Positions 38,298 to 47,561 of a stretch of 64,000 nucleotides of DNA are shown here, one piece after another. The notes below the pieces were generated by a model, which did not search any database, was not told where the DNA came from, and worked only from the letters and a program-made list of their open reading frames with translations. This stretch comes from Salinibacterium sp. PAMC 21357 (lineage in GTDB: Bacteria; Actinomycetota; Actinomycetes; Actinomycetales; Microbacteriaceae). Each line of letters opens with the position of its first letter. Within the stretch, counting starts at the first letter, position 1. The stretch spans positions 434,001 through 498,000 of the forward strand of contig NZ_AHWA01000002.1 in the NCBI RefSeq assembly GCF_000247645.1. Reading direction: 5' to 3'. Both the position numbers and the translations under genes were made by a program.

Positions 38298-39917
38298 TCA
38301 GGCGGCGTTCTCGCGGGGCTGTTCTACGAGGTAGCTGCTGTAAGCGCTCAGCGTAAGGAAGGTGGGGAACTCTTCCTGCAGCGTTACTTCGCGGAACACC
38401 GCTGCGGCCTCGTCGAAGCGATCGCCTGGAGTGCGTTCGATGGTTCCAAACACGTGAGCGAGTTCTTCCTCAATGCTGCGATGGGTGATGGCAGTGCCCT
38501 CTGCAGTGACAACGCCTTGGTGCATCCATTGCCACAATTGACTGCGGCTGATCTCGGCGGTTGCTGCATCTTCCATGAGGTTATCGATGGCGGCGGCTCC
38601 GACCCCGCGCAACCAACTCTCGATGTAGCGCAACGCAATGGACACGTTTGAACGCACTCCCGCATCCGTTACCGCGCCATCAATGCGCAAGTCGAGCAGG
38701 TCCTCCGCTGTCACGTGGACATCGTCGCGCAAGCGGTCGACCTGGTTGGGGCGCTCCCCCAGTACAGCGTCGAACTCCGCACGGGCGGTCTCGATGAGAT
38801 CAGGATGCGCGACCCAGGTGCCATCGAAGCCGTCAGTGGCTTCGCGGCGCTTGTCGCGAGTCACGGCATCCAGGGCTCGAGCCGTCACTTCGGGGTCACG
38901 ACGATTGGGAATGAACGCACTCATGCCACCAATGGCATGTGCTCCCCGCTTGTGGCAGGTCGAGACCAGCAACTCGGTATAGGCCCTCATGAAGGGCACC
39001 GTCATGGTGATCGCCGAGCGGTCAGGAAGCACGAAACTGGCACCGCGGCCACGGAAGTTCTTGATGATCGAGAAAATGTAATCCCAGCGACCCGCGTTCA
39101 GGCCAGCGCAATGTTCACGCAGTTCGTACAGGATTTCATCCATCTCGAAAGCGGCCGGAATAGTCTCGATGAGTACCGTGGCGCGAATCGTGCCGTGGGG
39201 AATGCTGAGGGCGTTCTCGGCAAAAGTGAAAACGTCATCCCACAGTCTCGCTTCGAGGTGGTTCTCGATTTTGGCGATGTAAAAGTAAGGACCGCTGCCA
39301 CGCTCAATTAGTTCGTGCGCATTATGGAATATGTATAGCCCAAAGTCGACGAGTGAACCGGATGCCGGCGTGCGTTGCCCAGCACGATCCGTGTATCGCA
39401 GGTGCTTTTCTACCAAGTGCCAACCACGAGGGCGCATCACGATCGTGGGAGTCTCCTCACCCAACGCGTAGGTCTTGCCCTCGGGGCTCGTGAAGTCGAT
39501 CTGACGGCGAATCGCGTCATAGAGATTGGTCTGGCCCCCGATGACGTTCTGCCAAGTGGGGCTGGTGGCATCTTCTTGATCGGCCAGCCACACTTTGGCA
39601 CCCGAGTTCATGGCATTAACCGTCATCTTGCGGTCAGTGGGCCCTGTGATTTCGACGCGGCGATCATGCAAGCCGGGGCCGGCCCCAGCAACGCGCCAGC
39701 TGGTGTCTTCACGAATTGCTGCCGTCTCCGGCAGAAAGCGCAGATTGCGGCCGTTAGTGATGTGCTTACGTGACTCCATACGGGCTGCGAGACGATCGTG
39801 GCGACGCCCCGCAAACTGGTCGTGCAGTCGAGTCAAAAAGTGCAGGGCTTCTGGTGTGAGGATTTCGTTGAATCGTTCGTGCGATTCAGCGATGGGTTCC
39901 ATTCTGTGCGTGGTCAT
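38298..39917 (-). CDS. aceB: Malate synthase A
   Basis: Condenses glyoxylate with acetyl-CoA to malate, the second glyoxylate-shunt step. It has 539 aa, the length of the A isoform. Typical segments are [33 protein letters not shown] and [20 protein letters not shown], the last containing the Mg-binding Glu, and [21 protein letters not shown] precedes the ATG. It follows aceA by 87 bp on the same strand, separated by a hairpin. Confidence 0.95.
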   Translation of the reverse strand: MTTHRMEPIAESHERFNEILTPEALHFLTRLHDQFAGRRHDRLAARMESRKHITNGRNLRFLPETAAIREDTSWRVAGAGPGLHDRRVEITGPTDRKMTVNAMNSGAKVWLADQEDATSPTWQNVIGGQTNLYDAIRRQIDFTSPEGKTYALGEETPTIVMRPRGWHLVEKHLRYTDRAGQRTPASGSLVDFGLYIFHNAHELIERGSGPYFYIAKIENHLEARLWDDVFTFAENALSIPHGTIRATVLIETIPAAFEMDEILYELREHCAGLNAGRWDYIFSIIKNFRGRGASFVLPDRSAITMTVPFMRAYTELLVSTCHKRGAHAIGGMSAFIPNRRDPEVTARALDAVTRDKRREATDGFDGTWVAHPDLIETARAEFDAVLGERPNQVDRLRDDVHVTAEDLLDLRIDGAVTDAGVRSNVSIALRYIESWLRGVGAAAIDNLMEDAATAEISRSQLWQWMHQGVVTAEGTAITHRSIEEELAHVFGTIERTPGDRFDEAAAVFREVTLQEEFPTFLTLSAYSSYLVEQPRENAA

Positions 39918-39959
39918 GATGAGTCCTTAGAAAGATTTTGAGACGTGCAGGTGTGTGGG

Positions 39960-39996
39960 TGCCAGTGCCGGCATCGTGCCGCTGCAGGCACTGGCA
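39960..39996 (-). terminator. Hairpin between aceA and aceB
   Basis: A 10-bp perfect stem (TGCCAGTGCC 39960-39969 with 39987-39996) has a GC-rich 17-nt loop and no T-run. It lies 8 bp past the aceA stop and may reduce read-through to aceB or stabilise aceA mRNA. Confidence 0.65.
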
Positions 39997-40004
39997 GCGC
40001 TGAT

Positions 40005-41306
40005 TTAGTGAAATTGGGCGGTTTCAGTGCTTCCGACCAGTGCGAGCGTTTCGCTCGTGGGGTTGAGAGCGGTCGCAATGCGATCGAAGTACCCCGTTCC
40101 GACTTCGCGCTGGTGGCGCGTTGCCGTGTAACCGTCTGCTTCTGACGCGAACTCTGCCTCCTGCAGTTCCACATACGCGCTCATGTGGCGCTCGCTGTAG
40201 CCCTTTGCGAGGGTGTACATCGAGTGGTTGAGGGCATGGAAACCGGCGAGGGTGATGAACTGGAACGCGTACCCCATGGCGGCAAGCTCACGCTGGAACG
40301 TCGCAATTTGGGCATCATCGAGGTGACGCTTCCAGTTGAACGATGGCGAGCAGTTGTACGCAAGTTTTTTGCCCGGGAATTCCTTGTGGATGCTCTCCGC
40401 AAACGTTCGCGCCAGCTCAAGGTCAGGCTTCGAACTTTCCACCCAGAGCAGGTCCGCGTAGGGAGCGTAAGCGTGGCCGCGGCTGAGCACCGTTTCGATG
40501 CCGGGGGTGGTGCGATAGAAACCGTCGCTCGTACGCTCTCCGGTAAGAAAAGGCTTGTCGCGGTCATCCACATCGTTGGTGATGAGGTCGGCAGCAAGCG
40601 AGTCTGTGCGAGCAATAATGATGCTCGAAACACCGGCAACGTCGGCGGCGAGGCGCGCCGCGTTGAGCGTGCGAACGTGCTGAGCCGTTGGGATGAGCAC
40701 CTTGCCGCCCATGTGGCCGCACTTCTTTTCTGAGGCGAGCTGGTCTTCCCAGTGCACGCCGGCCGCTCCGGCTTCGATCATGGATGACATGAGCTCGTAG
40801 GCATTCAGCGGCCCGCCGAAGCCGGCCTCAGCATCCGCAACAATCGGTGCCATCCAGTCGGTAGCGGGGGCACCGAACTCGGCGGTTTCAATCTGGTCGG
40901 CACGCATCAGCGCGTTGTTGATCCGGCGCACGACGGCAGGAACGCTGTTCGCCGGGTACAGGCTCTGGTCGGGGTAGGTCTGACCCGAGAGGTTGGCGTC
41001 GGCGGCAACCTGCCAGCCGCTGAGGTAGATCGCTTCGAGCCCGGCGCGAACCTGTTGAACGGCTTGGTTGCCGGTGAGCGCTCCGAGGGCGGCGACCCAT
41101 TCGGTGTCGTCGCGCTGAATAAGGTTCCAGAGGTTTTCGGCTCCTCGACGCGCGAGGGTGCGATCTTCCCGAACACTTCCGCGGAGAGCGATGACGTCTT
41201 CGGCGCTGAAATCGCGGTCGATACCGTTCCAGCGTGCATCCGTCTTCCACTCGGTTTCGAGCTCTGTTGCGGTTTGCATCTGGTCGCCTGGGCGGTTGTT
41301 CGTCAT
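40005..41306 (-). CDS. aceA: Isocitrate lyase
   Basis: Splits isocitrate into glyoxylate and succinate, the entry of the glyoxylate shunt used on acetate and fatty acids. It has 433 aa (class 1). The catalytic loop is [14 protein letters not shown], the metal region [13 protein letters not shown], and NCSPSFNW is conserved. ATG 41306 (MTNNRPGDQ) is chosen because GAGGAG lies 6 nt upstream. It is divergent from ramB. Confidence 0.96.
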   Translation of the reverse strand: MTNNRPGDQMQTATELETEWKTDARWNGIDRDFSAEDVIALRGSVREDRTLARRGAENLWNLIQRDDTEWVAALGALTGNQAVQQVRAGLEAIYLSGWQVAADANLSGQTYPDQSLYPANSVPAVVRRINNALMRADQIETAEFGAPATDWMAPIVADAEAGFGGPLNAYELMSSMIEAGAAGVHWEDQLASEKKCGHMGGKVLIPTAQHVRTLNAARLAADVAGVSSIIIARTDSLAADLITNDVDDRDKPFLTGERTSDGFYRTTPGIETVLSRGHAYAPYADLLWVESSKPDLELARTFAESIHKEFPGKKLAYNCSPSFNWKRHLDDAQIATFQRELAAMGYAFQFITLAGFHALNHSMYTLAKGYSERHMSAYVELQEAEFASEADGYTATRHQREVGTGYFDRIATALNPTSETLALVGSTETAQFH

Positions 41307-41381
41307 GGTGTGCTCCTCGGTCGGTGGTTCCTTTCTTCGACTCTGGACGCGTTGCACTGGTTCTTAACCGACTTTTAGGGC

Positions 41382-41398
41382 AGAATTCTTGCAATTCT
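41382..41398. promoter_or_regulatory. Inverted repeat in the aceA/ramB divergent region
   Basis: AGAATT-CTTGC-AATTCT is a perfect 6+6 repeat and contains TTGCAA, which recalls the TTTGCAAA core of corynebacterial RamB sites. It is a candidate RamB operator controlling both aceA and ramB. Confidence 0.5.
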
Positions 41399-41437
41399 TC
41401 TGTTTTTCAGCAGAAGACAGCCAAGGAGGGCGCCGAG

Positions 41438-42907
41438 ATGACCCCACGCACGCATAGGCAGGCAGACGATGAGGACATGCTCGATTCCCTCACCATTGGC
41501 CGCCGTATCCGCCAGCTGCGCACCGACCGCGGACTCACCCTCGATGACCTTGGAGCGTCGCTGGGCCGTGCCGCCTCTCAGGTCTCCGTTATCGAGAACG
41601 GAAAGCGCGAACTGAAACTCAGCGAGCTGCAGAAACTGGCGCGCATCTTCGACGTGAGCGTTGACGATCTCCTCGACAGCGAACCGCCATCACGTCGCGC
41701 TGCACTGGAGATTGCTCTCGAGCGTGCTCAGCGCGGTCCGCTCTACAACTCGCTCGCATTGCCAGAATTGCCTGTGCGTAAATCGCTAAGCGATGAGGCG
41801 ATTGAGACGGTGCTCGGGCTGCACAACGAATTGCAGCGCCTCCACACCGAGCGCGCGGCCACTCCAGAAGAAGCCCGCCGTGCCAATACAGAACTTCGCC
41901 GCATGATGCGCAAACGCAACAACTATTTCGCCGAACTTGAAACGACTGCTCGTGATCTCTTGGATGCTGTGGGCCACGCCGGTGGTCCGCTCTCCCAACG
42001 GGTGGCCTCTGACCTTGCTTCGCATCTCGGGTTTTCGTTGCACTACGTGCCCGACCTGCCCGCCTCCACTCGCAGCGTGACGGATCTGCGCAATGGCCGC
42101 ATCTATCTGCCCGTAGCGCAGGCCGAGAGCACCGACCCGAGATCAACATTGCTGCAGGCGCTTGCCGGGCATGTGTTGGGCATTCGCGAGCCGGCGAACT
42201 ATGCCGAGTTCTTGCACCAGCGGGTCGAGACCAACTATTTGGCCGCCGCGCTAATGGTTCCGGAGAAAACCGCGGTCGAATTTTTGACGGCAGCCAAGGC
42301 ACAGCGCGAGCTTTCGGTCGAAGACCTGCGGGATGCCTTCGCGGTGCCCTACGAAACCGCGGCGCACCGATTCACGAATCTCGCGACCGAACACTTGGGG
42401 GTACCCGTGCACTTTCTCAAGGTGCACGAGGGCGGCACAATTTCTAAGGCCTACGAGAATGACAACGCAGCCTTTCCCACCGATGCTCTTGGCGCGATTG
42501 AGGGGCAGATTGTTTGCCGCAATTGGAGTGCCCGCAAGGTTTTCGATGTCGAGGACCGCTTCAGCCCGTACCACCAGTACACCGATAAGCCGGGCGGAAC
42601 CTACTGGTGCACGTCGCGCATCCAGTCGGGTCGTCGCGGCGACTTCTCCGTTAGCCTCGGCACCCCCTTTGCTTCCGCAAAGTGGTTCCGCGGCCGCGAC
42701 ACCACCAACCGGGCAGTCTCAACCTGTCCCGATGACGGATGCTGCCGCAGTGCCCCAGAGAATCTTTCGCAGCGCTGGGCGCAACATTCGCTCCCGAGCG
42801 CGCGGCTCAATAGTTCTCTGCTCGCCGCAATGCCCACCGGAATGTATCCCGGCGTGGACACGACAGAGGTGTTCGAGTTTTTGGAGTCGCACTCGCCCAC
42901 GAGCTAG
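41438..42907 (+). CDS. ramB: RamB-like regulator of acetate metabolism (XRE HTH + ImmA/IrrE + DUF2083)
   Basis: A 489-aa regulator. The N-terminal XRE helix-turn-helix is GRRIRQLRTDRGLTLDDLGA with QVSVIENGKRELKLSELQ. A central ImmA/IrrE-like segment (NYLAAALMVPEKTA, in place of the protease HExxH) and a C-terminal DUF2083 region with a cysteine cluster (STCPDDGCCRSAPENL) follow. RamB in Corynebacterium and Mycobacterium represses aceA/aceB and related genes; its position here supports the same role. AAGGAGG precedes ATG 41438. Confidence 0.92.
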   Translation: MTPRTHRQADDEDMLDSLTIGRRIRQLRTDRGLTLDDLGASLGRAASQVSVIENGKRELKLSELQKLARIFDVSVDDLLDSEPPSRRAALEIALERAQRGPLYNSLALPELPVRKSLSDEAIETVLGLHNELQRLHTERAATPEEARRANTELRRMMRKRNNYFAELETTARDLLDAVGHAGGPLSQRVASDLASHLGFSLHYVPDLPASTRSVTDLRNGRIYLPVAQAESTDPRSTLLQALAGHVLGIREPANYAEFLHQRVETNYLAAALMVPEKTAVEFLTAAKAQRELSVEDLRDAFAVPYETAAHRFTNLATEHLGVPVHFLKVHEGGTISKAYENDNAAFPTDALGAIEGQIVCRNWSARKVFDVEDRFSPYHQYTDKPGGTYWCTSRIQSGRRGDFSVSLGTPFASAKWFRGRDTTNRAVSTCPDDGCCRSAPENLSQRWAQHSLPSARLNSSLLAAMPTGMYPGVDTTEVFEFLESHSPTS

Positions 42908-42928
42908 CCAGAGCTCGGCGCTAGCTCG
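42900..42928 (+). terminator. Stem-loop at the end of ramB
   Basis: CGAGCTAGC (42900-42908) pairs with GCTAGCTCG (42920-42928). It overlaps the ramB stop and lies before the convergent DUF1684 gene. Confidence 0.6.
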
Positions 42929-42959
42929 CGTTCTGCCAAGGTGCGCTTCGAGCTAATTG

Positions 42960-43787
42960 CTACTCGTGAAGCAGTGAACCATCTTTCTTCAGCACGTTCT
43001 TTTCGCCAGCCTCAATCGCGACCGAGAAGCGGTTCTGCTTGGGCGGCATCGGGCAGTTGAAGTTGTAGCTGAAAGCGCACGGTGGCAGGATCGCGAGGTT
43101 GAAGTCGAGAATGATTGTGCCATCGGGATTGGGCGCTACGAACAGGAAGCGACCGACGCTGTAGGTATCAACACCGCTGGTAGCGTCGGCAAAAACGAGC
43201 TGAAGTGCACGGCCCGATTTGAATGCCGCGAGGCTGTAGTCAACGCCGTCTTTCGTGAAAGTGATGTCGCCAGGAATGGGCTGCTCACGCTCTTGGCCAT
43301 TGTCTTTGAGGTGTTCGAAACCGAGTGTTGTGCCCTCGGGGTTTGGCGTAAACGCGGCCGTAATCACCCAGTCAGGGTTGTAGGCGTAAGCATCGATGGT
43401 GCCGAATTCTTGAATCGCAGGAGAATTGGTGTCCCACACGCGCAGTGCATGATTTCCTTCTGGCGCCTTGATGACGAACCCGGTCACCGTCTCGCCGAAC
43501 ACAATCGCGCTCGGGTTTTCATCGCTCTTGCTGCGGACAACAGCACTGCCCTCAACAATTGTGCCGTCGACGACAATGTTGTCTTCTGCCGTCGCCGTGA
43601 CCGTGAGACCGTTCTCGTGAGGCGCCCACGTGCCCGGCACACCCCAAATGGTCTGCTCAGAATCGACCCACTGGGTATTGGTCAGCGCGAGATTGCCATT
43701 CTGCTGCACGACCGCCAGGTCGCGACGTTCGCGAAAGTTCGCGAGCTTAGCTTCGGGAGTGAGCGTGGGAGCAGCAGTGTCAGTCAT
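42960..43787 (-). CDS. DUF1684 family protein
   Basis: A 275-aa protein with the DUF1684 hallmarks: an N-terminal WRxxR..-like region (LANFRERRDLAVV), a beta-rich core, RFLFVAPNPDGTIILDFNLA and the C-terminal LPPCAFSYNFNCPMPPKQNR. The family has no established function. ATG 43787 (MTDTAAPTL) is chosen over 43832; AAGGA is upstream. It lies 55 bp after the CoA-transferase on the same strand. Confidence 0.85.
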   Translation of the reverse strand: MTDTAAPTLTPEAKLANFRERRDLAVVQQNGNLALTNTQWVDSEQTIWGVPGTWAPHENGLTVTATAEDNIVVDGTIVEGSAVVRSKSDENPSAIVFGETVTGFVIKAPEGNHALRVWDTNSPAIQEFGTIDAYAYNPDWVITAAFTPNPEGTTLGFEHLKDNGQEREQPIPGDITFTKDGVDYSLAAFKSGRALQLVFADATSGVDTYSVGRFLFVAPNPDGTIILDFNLAILPPCAFSYNFNCPMPPKQNRFSVAIEAGEKNVLKKDGSLLHE

Positions 43788-43841
43788 AAATCCATCCTTG
43801 TCGAAGTCCATCATGCCAACCACCGCCGACACGGGATTATT

Positions 43842-45200
43842 TCAGGAAAGCCATTCCGGCTTACTCGAACCCCACTCCACAGCAGGGGCAAGAAAATTGC
43901 TTGGCCCACCATCGTAGTGAGCCGCAGCCACCGCACTCGTCACACCGTTACGAGTCATGACGGTCGGCGCAAAACCGGCGGAGGCCGCTGGCGCATGCCG
44001 CGGACGCCGCTCCCGCAACAACTCCGTCGCCAAGCGCGCCAACGACACCTCAACCAGCCATGAATGACCGGCATCGATTCGTCGCCGCACTGCCGTCGTG
44101 ATCCCCGCCGCCAGCAGATAGCCGGCCGCATGATCGAGAGCTTGAGCAGGGAGTACCCCTGGTGCTCCAGAGCCATCGCCCTCGACCATCGCAATGCCGG
44201 TCGCCGCCTGCACAATACTGTCGAAGCCACGGCGTTCGGCCAACGGGCCGACTGTTCCCCACGCGCTGAGGCGGCCAACGATAATTCCCGGGCGTCGCTC
44301 GGCGAGAGCTGCGGGCGAAAGACCGAACTTATCTAAGGCTCCCGGGCGGTAGGCCGTGAGTACGACATCCGCAGTCGCGAGCAGTTTCTCGAAGGTCGCT
44401 CGGTCGTTGGCGTCATCGAGGTCGAGCAGTGCCGAACGCTTGCCGGCTCCTGTATCGAGATGCTGCCAGCCAATTTCGGGCAGTCGTGGGTTATCGATGC
44501 GCACAACGTCTGCTCCCCAAAGGGCAAGCGTTCGGCTCGCAACTGGCCCGGCAATCACGCGGGTGAGATCGAGCACGCGCACACCGGCAAGCGGGGCGTC
44601 GATGGTCGTCGTATCGAATTGTGCGGTCTCGGTGTTTCCCAGCGAACTCATCGTAATGACCGGCAGATCAGCCAAGGCTTGAGCTTGCGGATGCTCGGCC
44701 CACTGTTCTGGTGTGCGAACTACGGTTGCGACTCCCCCGGCCGCGACCATTTTGCTCTCCACGTCGGCAGCGAGCATCGGATGCACGGCCAGCATGAAAT
44801 CGTCGGCGCTGGTGTCATCGGCCAACTGGAAGGCGCTCAGGAGCGCCGACCGGTGATGCGGGTAATTGGCGTGAATACGTACCCACCCGTCGCGGCAGGG
44901 CCAGAAACCCGAGAGCTCTGCCCATGCCGCAATCGGTGCCCCATCGAGGCGAAAATGTTTGTCGCTCGTTACCGCGGTCGCAACTTTTGCCGCGCCGAGT
45001 TCCACGGACGGCACGGCGCATCCAACGCGGCGCGCGGCAAGCAACGAGGCCGAGAATGAGGCTGCCGCAATCGCATCGTGAACGAACCGCCCCGACGGCA
45101 GCGTGCCAGAAAGTGGCACCAGGGTGCCGTTGTCGCGCACCAAGGCGAGGGCTGCAGCATCTTCCCCAAGGGATTGCCACGCGGTATCCAGCAAGCTCAT
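43842..45200 (-). CDS. CoA-transferase family III (CaiB/BaiF) with apparently swapped halves
   Basis: A 452-aa protein. The segment that opens classical family III enzymes (PLAGVRVLDLTRVIAGPVAS, GADVVRIDNP) begins only at about residue 206. The likely catalytic Asp is in RRGFDSIVQAATG. The first ~200 residues contain what is normally C-terminal material (DGWVRIHANYPHHR, TPEQWAEHPQAQALADLPVI). So the domain order is reversed relative to the standard enzyme, a form I recall from other actinobacteria and fungi. The CoA donor and acceptor are unknown. Confidence 0.82.
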   Translation of the reverse strand: MSLLDTAWQSLGEDAAALALVRDNGTLVPLSGTLPSGRFVHDAIAAASFSASLLAARRVGCAVPSVELGAAKVATAVTSDKHFRLDGAPIAAWAELSGFWPCRDGWVRIHANYPHHRSALLSAFQLADDTSADDFMLAVHPMLAADVESKMVAAGGVATVVRTPEQWAEHPQAQALADLPVITMSSLGNTETAQFDTTTIDAPLAGVRVLDLTRVIAGPVASRTLALWGADVVRIDNPRLPEIGWQHLDTGAGKRSALLDLDDANDRATFEKLLATADVVLTAYRPGALDKFGLSPAALAERRPGIIVGRLSAWGTVGPLAERRGFDSIVQAATGIAMVEGDGSGAPGVLPAQALDHAAGYLLAAGITTAVRRRIDAGHSWLVEVSLARLATELLRERRPRHAPAASAGFAPTVMTRNGVTSAVAAAHYDGGPSNFLAPAVEWGSSKPEWLS

Positions 45201-45221
45201 AACTTGATAGTGCCACGCCGC

Positions 45222-45227
45222 TAAGAT
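45222..45227 (+). promoter_or_regulatory. Candidate leaderless -10 box of the 62-aa membrane protein gene (TAAGAT)
   Basis: TAAGAT ends 7 nt before ATG 45235, with no Shine-Dalgarno. On the opposite strand CACTAT ends 6 nt before the divergent CoA-transferase ATG at 45200. Confidence 0.5.
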
Positions 45228-45234
45228 TTAGACC

Positions 45235-45423
45235 ATGGATCCCATCAGCATTAGCTTCAGCTTCGTTGGCTTCGTCATCTTTATCATTGCGGCCGTGTCC
45301 ATTATCAAGAGCACCAATCATGGTGCGATTGGTAAGTTCTTGTGGTTCTTGGTGGCGTTGCTCTTGCCGATCGTTGGACCCATTCTCTGGTTCCTTCTCG
45401 GTCGCGGCAAGGTGCGCAACTAA
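45235..45423 (+). CDS. Small PLDc_N-type membrane protein, 62 aa
   Basis: Two hydrophobic helices joined by KSTNHGAIGKFLWF, ending IVGPILWFLLGRGKV. The pattern W.....l...P..GpilYf..GR is that of phospholipase-D N-terminal-like small membrane proteins common in actinobacteria. Function unknown. Confidence 0.8.
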   Translation: MDPISISFSFVGFVIFIIAAVSIIKSTNHGAIGKFLWFLVALLLPIVGPILWFLLGRGKVRN

Positions 45424-45452
45424 CAGCGTGAACTAGTGGGCCTCATCGGCCT

Positions 45453-45578
45453 CTAGTGGCCCTTTCGGGGCTTTAAGAAGCCCGTCTCTTCGAGTTTTTC
45501 CCGCTTCTGTGCCCGTTTGTCTTTGATCGACAGCTTGGCTTCTTTTTTAGTGTTGCCGCGAGGCGATTTTCCAGCCAT
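45453..45578 (-). CDS. Small basic conserved protein, 41 aa
   Basis: Begins MAGKSPRGNTKKEAKLSIKD and ends KREKLEETGFLKPRKGH; nearly half the residues are Lys, Arg, Glu or Asp. GGAG lies 5 nt before the ATG. Similar short basic proteins beginning MAGKSPR are common in Microbacteriaceae (recollection). Function unknown; convergent with the 62-aa membrane protein. Confidence 0.8.
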   Translation of the reverse strand: MAGKSPRGNTKKEAKLSIKDKRAQKREKLEETGFLKPRKGH

Positions 45579-45751
45579 GATTACTCCGCTTCCCCTGTGT
45601 CAGTTGGCGTGCTCACCATGACCATAGCCCATTCCTCAGCGGAAAGCACTTCCCCTCTGACCGGCTTTTTTATTTACCCTGGTCCCCTAAAAAAATTGAC
45701 TTCGTCTACCGCATGAATGTCGGCAACCGAGCTCAATTGTGAGGGCGTTCG

Positions 45752-45841
45752 CTACTGAGCGATGCGCTTGCGCGGGGTCAAGAATCCGGCCTCCTCGGTC
45801 TCTTCGCGCGTCTGGGTGCGCTTGTCGATATAGTCAGCGTG
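45752..45841 (-). pseudogene. Remnant or start-less paralog of the 41-aa basic protein
   Basis: The peptide DYIDKRTQTREETEEAGF, then LTPRKRIAQ, closely resembles the end of the 41-aa protein (KDKRAQKREKLEETGFLKPRK). No usable start codon lies just upstream in this frame, so it is either a degraded copy, a frameshifted gene or a protein started from a non-standard codon. It sits in the leader of the Pr6Pr gene on the other strand. Confidence 0.45.
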
Positions 45842-45869
45842 ACCGCACGTTTTTGGTTCGAGGGGAACT

Positions 45870-46547
45870 ATGACTAACGCAACGAAGCCAGCCATCCGAA
45901 ACGACGGAGCACCCGCCGACCGCAACGGCACGGCACTCGTCGCCATTCTGCGTTTAGCGGTTGCCGCAATCGTTGCCGGAGCTGTTGTTGCCACAGTGGC
46001 CGAGGCCGCTGGGCGCACGACGATCAATCCGTTCAACATGTTCGGGTACTTCACGATTCAGTCGAACATCATCCTGGCCATCGTCTACGTGGTCATCGCC
46101 GTCGTGTCGCTTCGAGGCGAAACCGCGTCAGCCGCCCTCAACATTGCTCGAGGCTCGGTAACGACCTACATCATCATCGTTGGAGTCGTTTATGCGACTC
46201 TGCTCGCCCCACTCGGCGCAGCCGGCGGTGTTCCGGTTGAATGGGCCAACACTGCCCTACACATCGTCACTCCGATTTACGCACTTGCTGACTGGATTCT
46301 GTTCTCCGACCGCGCCCGCATCGGCTTCAATCGCCTCTGGATCGTGCTCATCTACCCCATCGTCTGGGTTGTCGCCGTGCTCGTACGCGGCGCAACCGAT
46401 GGTTGGGTTCCCTACCCGTTCTTGCACCCTGACACCGGATACGGCAGCGTCTTCTTCTACGTCGGGCTTATTGTCGTCGTGATGCTCGCGTTCGGCTCCC
46501 TCGTATTTTGGATTTCGAGCAAGCGCTCAGTGTTGCGCGTACCGTAG
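45870..46547 (+). CDS. Pr6Pr family membrane protein
   Basis: A 225-aa integral membrane protein with about six helices. NPFNMFGYFTIQSNIILAIV, ALHIVTPIYALADWIL and PYPFLHPDTGYGS are typical of the Pr6Pr (FAR-17a/AIG1-like) group. In eukaryotes the related AIG1 proteins hydrolyse fatty-acid esters with conserved Thr and His, and matching T (YFTIQSN) and H (LHIVTPI) residues are present. The bacterial role is untested. GAGGGGA precedes the ATG. Confidence 0.85.
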   Translation: MTNATKPAIRNDGAPADRNGTALVAILRLAVAAIVAGAVVATVAEAAGRTTINPFNMFGYFTIQSNIILAIVYVVIAVVSLRGETASAALNIARGSVTTYIIIVGVVYATLLAPLGAAGGVPVEWANTALHIVTPIYALADWILFSDRARIGFNRLWIVLIYPIVWVVAVLVRGATDGWVPYPFLHPDTGYGSVFFYVGLIVVVMLAFGSLVFWISSKRSVLRVP

Positions 46548-46561
46548 CAACAGGAGCACTG

Positions 46562-46593
46562 GCCCTGGCCCACTTCGGGGAATCTGCCAGGGC
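46562..46593 (+). terminator. Stem-loop after the Pr6Pr gene
   Basis: GCCCTGGC (46562-46569) pairs with GCCAGGGC (46586-46593); it lies 14 bp after the stop and just before the HAD gene. Confidence 0.6.
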
Positions 46594-46609
46594 GGAAAGC
46601 TGAGCCGCA

Positions 46610-47287
46610 ATGAGTAGCACTGCTGTGACGATCTTTTTCGACGTCAACGAGACACTGTCAGACCTGAGTCCGGTCGCTGATGCGTTCGATAAAATCGGTG
46701 CTGGGCGCGAAGTGGCTTCGGCCTGGTTTGCCAGTGTGCTGCGCGATGGATTCGCGCTCACGGCCACCAATGGCACAGCGCACTTCCTCGACATTGCTCA
46801 GACAAACGCGCGCGACACTCTTCGTGGGCGCTCGCTCACAGCATCACTCGACGAGTCAGTGGATGCGATACTGGCCGCCTTCTCAAGCATGCCGCTTCAC
46901 GACGACGTGGCCCCCGGCATCCGTTCTCTCCATGCGGCAGGGCACCGCCTGTTCACACTCTCCAACGGACCCACGACAACCGCCGAGCGACTATTCGCGA
47001 CCGCGGAACTCTCTGGCCTGCTGACGGGCATGCTTTCAGTGGAGGGCCATACACCTTGGAAACCCGGCCGCACCGCGTACCTAGACGCCGTGGAACGCAC
47101 CAACACCGGGGGGATCGCCTACCTCGTGGCCGTTCATCCGTGGGATATTCACGGTGCTACTGAGGCGGGGCTGTCCACCATCTGGGTGAACCGAGCAGCG
47201 GCTGCCTACCCCGAGCATTTCCATCCTCCGACATTCTCGGTGACGAGTATCGGCGCGATCGATTCTCAACTCGTTCAGCGGCACTAG
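46610..47287 (+). CDS. HAD hydrolase, haloacid dehalogenase type II-like
   Basis: A 225-aa HAD-superfamily enzyme. The nucleophile Asp is in TIFFDVNETL, motif II Ser in FTLSNGPTTTAERLF, motif III Lys in HTPWKPGRTAY and motif IV Asp in AVHPWDIHGATEAGL. The helical cap is of the L-2-haloacid dehalogenase type. The physiological substrate cannot be read from sequence. Confidence 0.87.
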   Translation: MSSTAVTIFFDVNETLSDLSPVADAFDKIGAGREVASAWFASVLRDGFALTATNGTAHFLDIAQTNARDTLRGRSLTASLDESVDAILAAFSSMPLHDDVAPGIRSLHAAGHRLFTLSNGPTTTAERLFATAELSGLLTGMLSVEGHTPWKPGRTAYLDAVERTNTGGIAYLVAVHPWDIHGATEAGLSTIWVNRAAAAYPEHFHPPTFSVTSIGAIDSQLVQRH

Positions 47288-47311
47288 CGCCGCTCGGAGT
47301 GAGGGAATGAG

Positions 47312-47385
47312 TAGGGCGGATGGGACTTGAACCCATGACCGAACGATTATGAGTCGTTTGCTCTAACCAGCTGAGCTACCGCCCC
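47312..47385 (-). tRNA. tRNA-Met (anticodon CAT), probably elongator
   Basis: Minus-strand cloverleaf: acceptor GGGGCGG with CCGCCCT, anticodon stem AACGA/TCGTT around loop CTCATAA, and T arm ATGGG-TTCAAGT-CCCAT. CCA is not encoded. The G1-U72 end and the loop context fit elongator Met; tRNA-Ile2 with modified CAT cannot be fully excluded. Confidence 0.93.
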
Positions 47386-47549
47386 GTGTCCGCACGAGTG
47401 CGAACGCGTATCTACGTTACCGGCAAACTGGGCGCTTGAGGTGCCACCTCGTCCAACGACTTATGCGCGTCGCACAGTGCAGCCGGGCATGGCAGCTAAC
47501 ACTCGGCAGACTCTCGAACAACATTGAGCTAGCTCTCAAAAAGCGCTCG

Positions 47550-47555
47550 TACGTT
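47550..47555 (+). promoter_or_regulatory. Candidate leaderless -10 box of dps (TACGTT)
   Basis: TACGTT ends 6 nt before ATG 47562; no Shine-Dalgarno is present. Confidence 0.45.
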
Positions 47556-47561
47556 TGCCGC

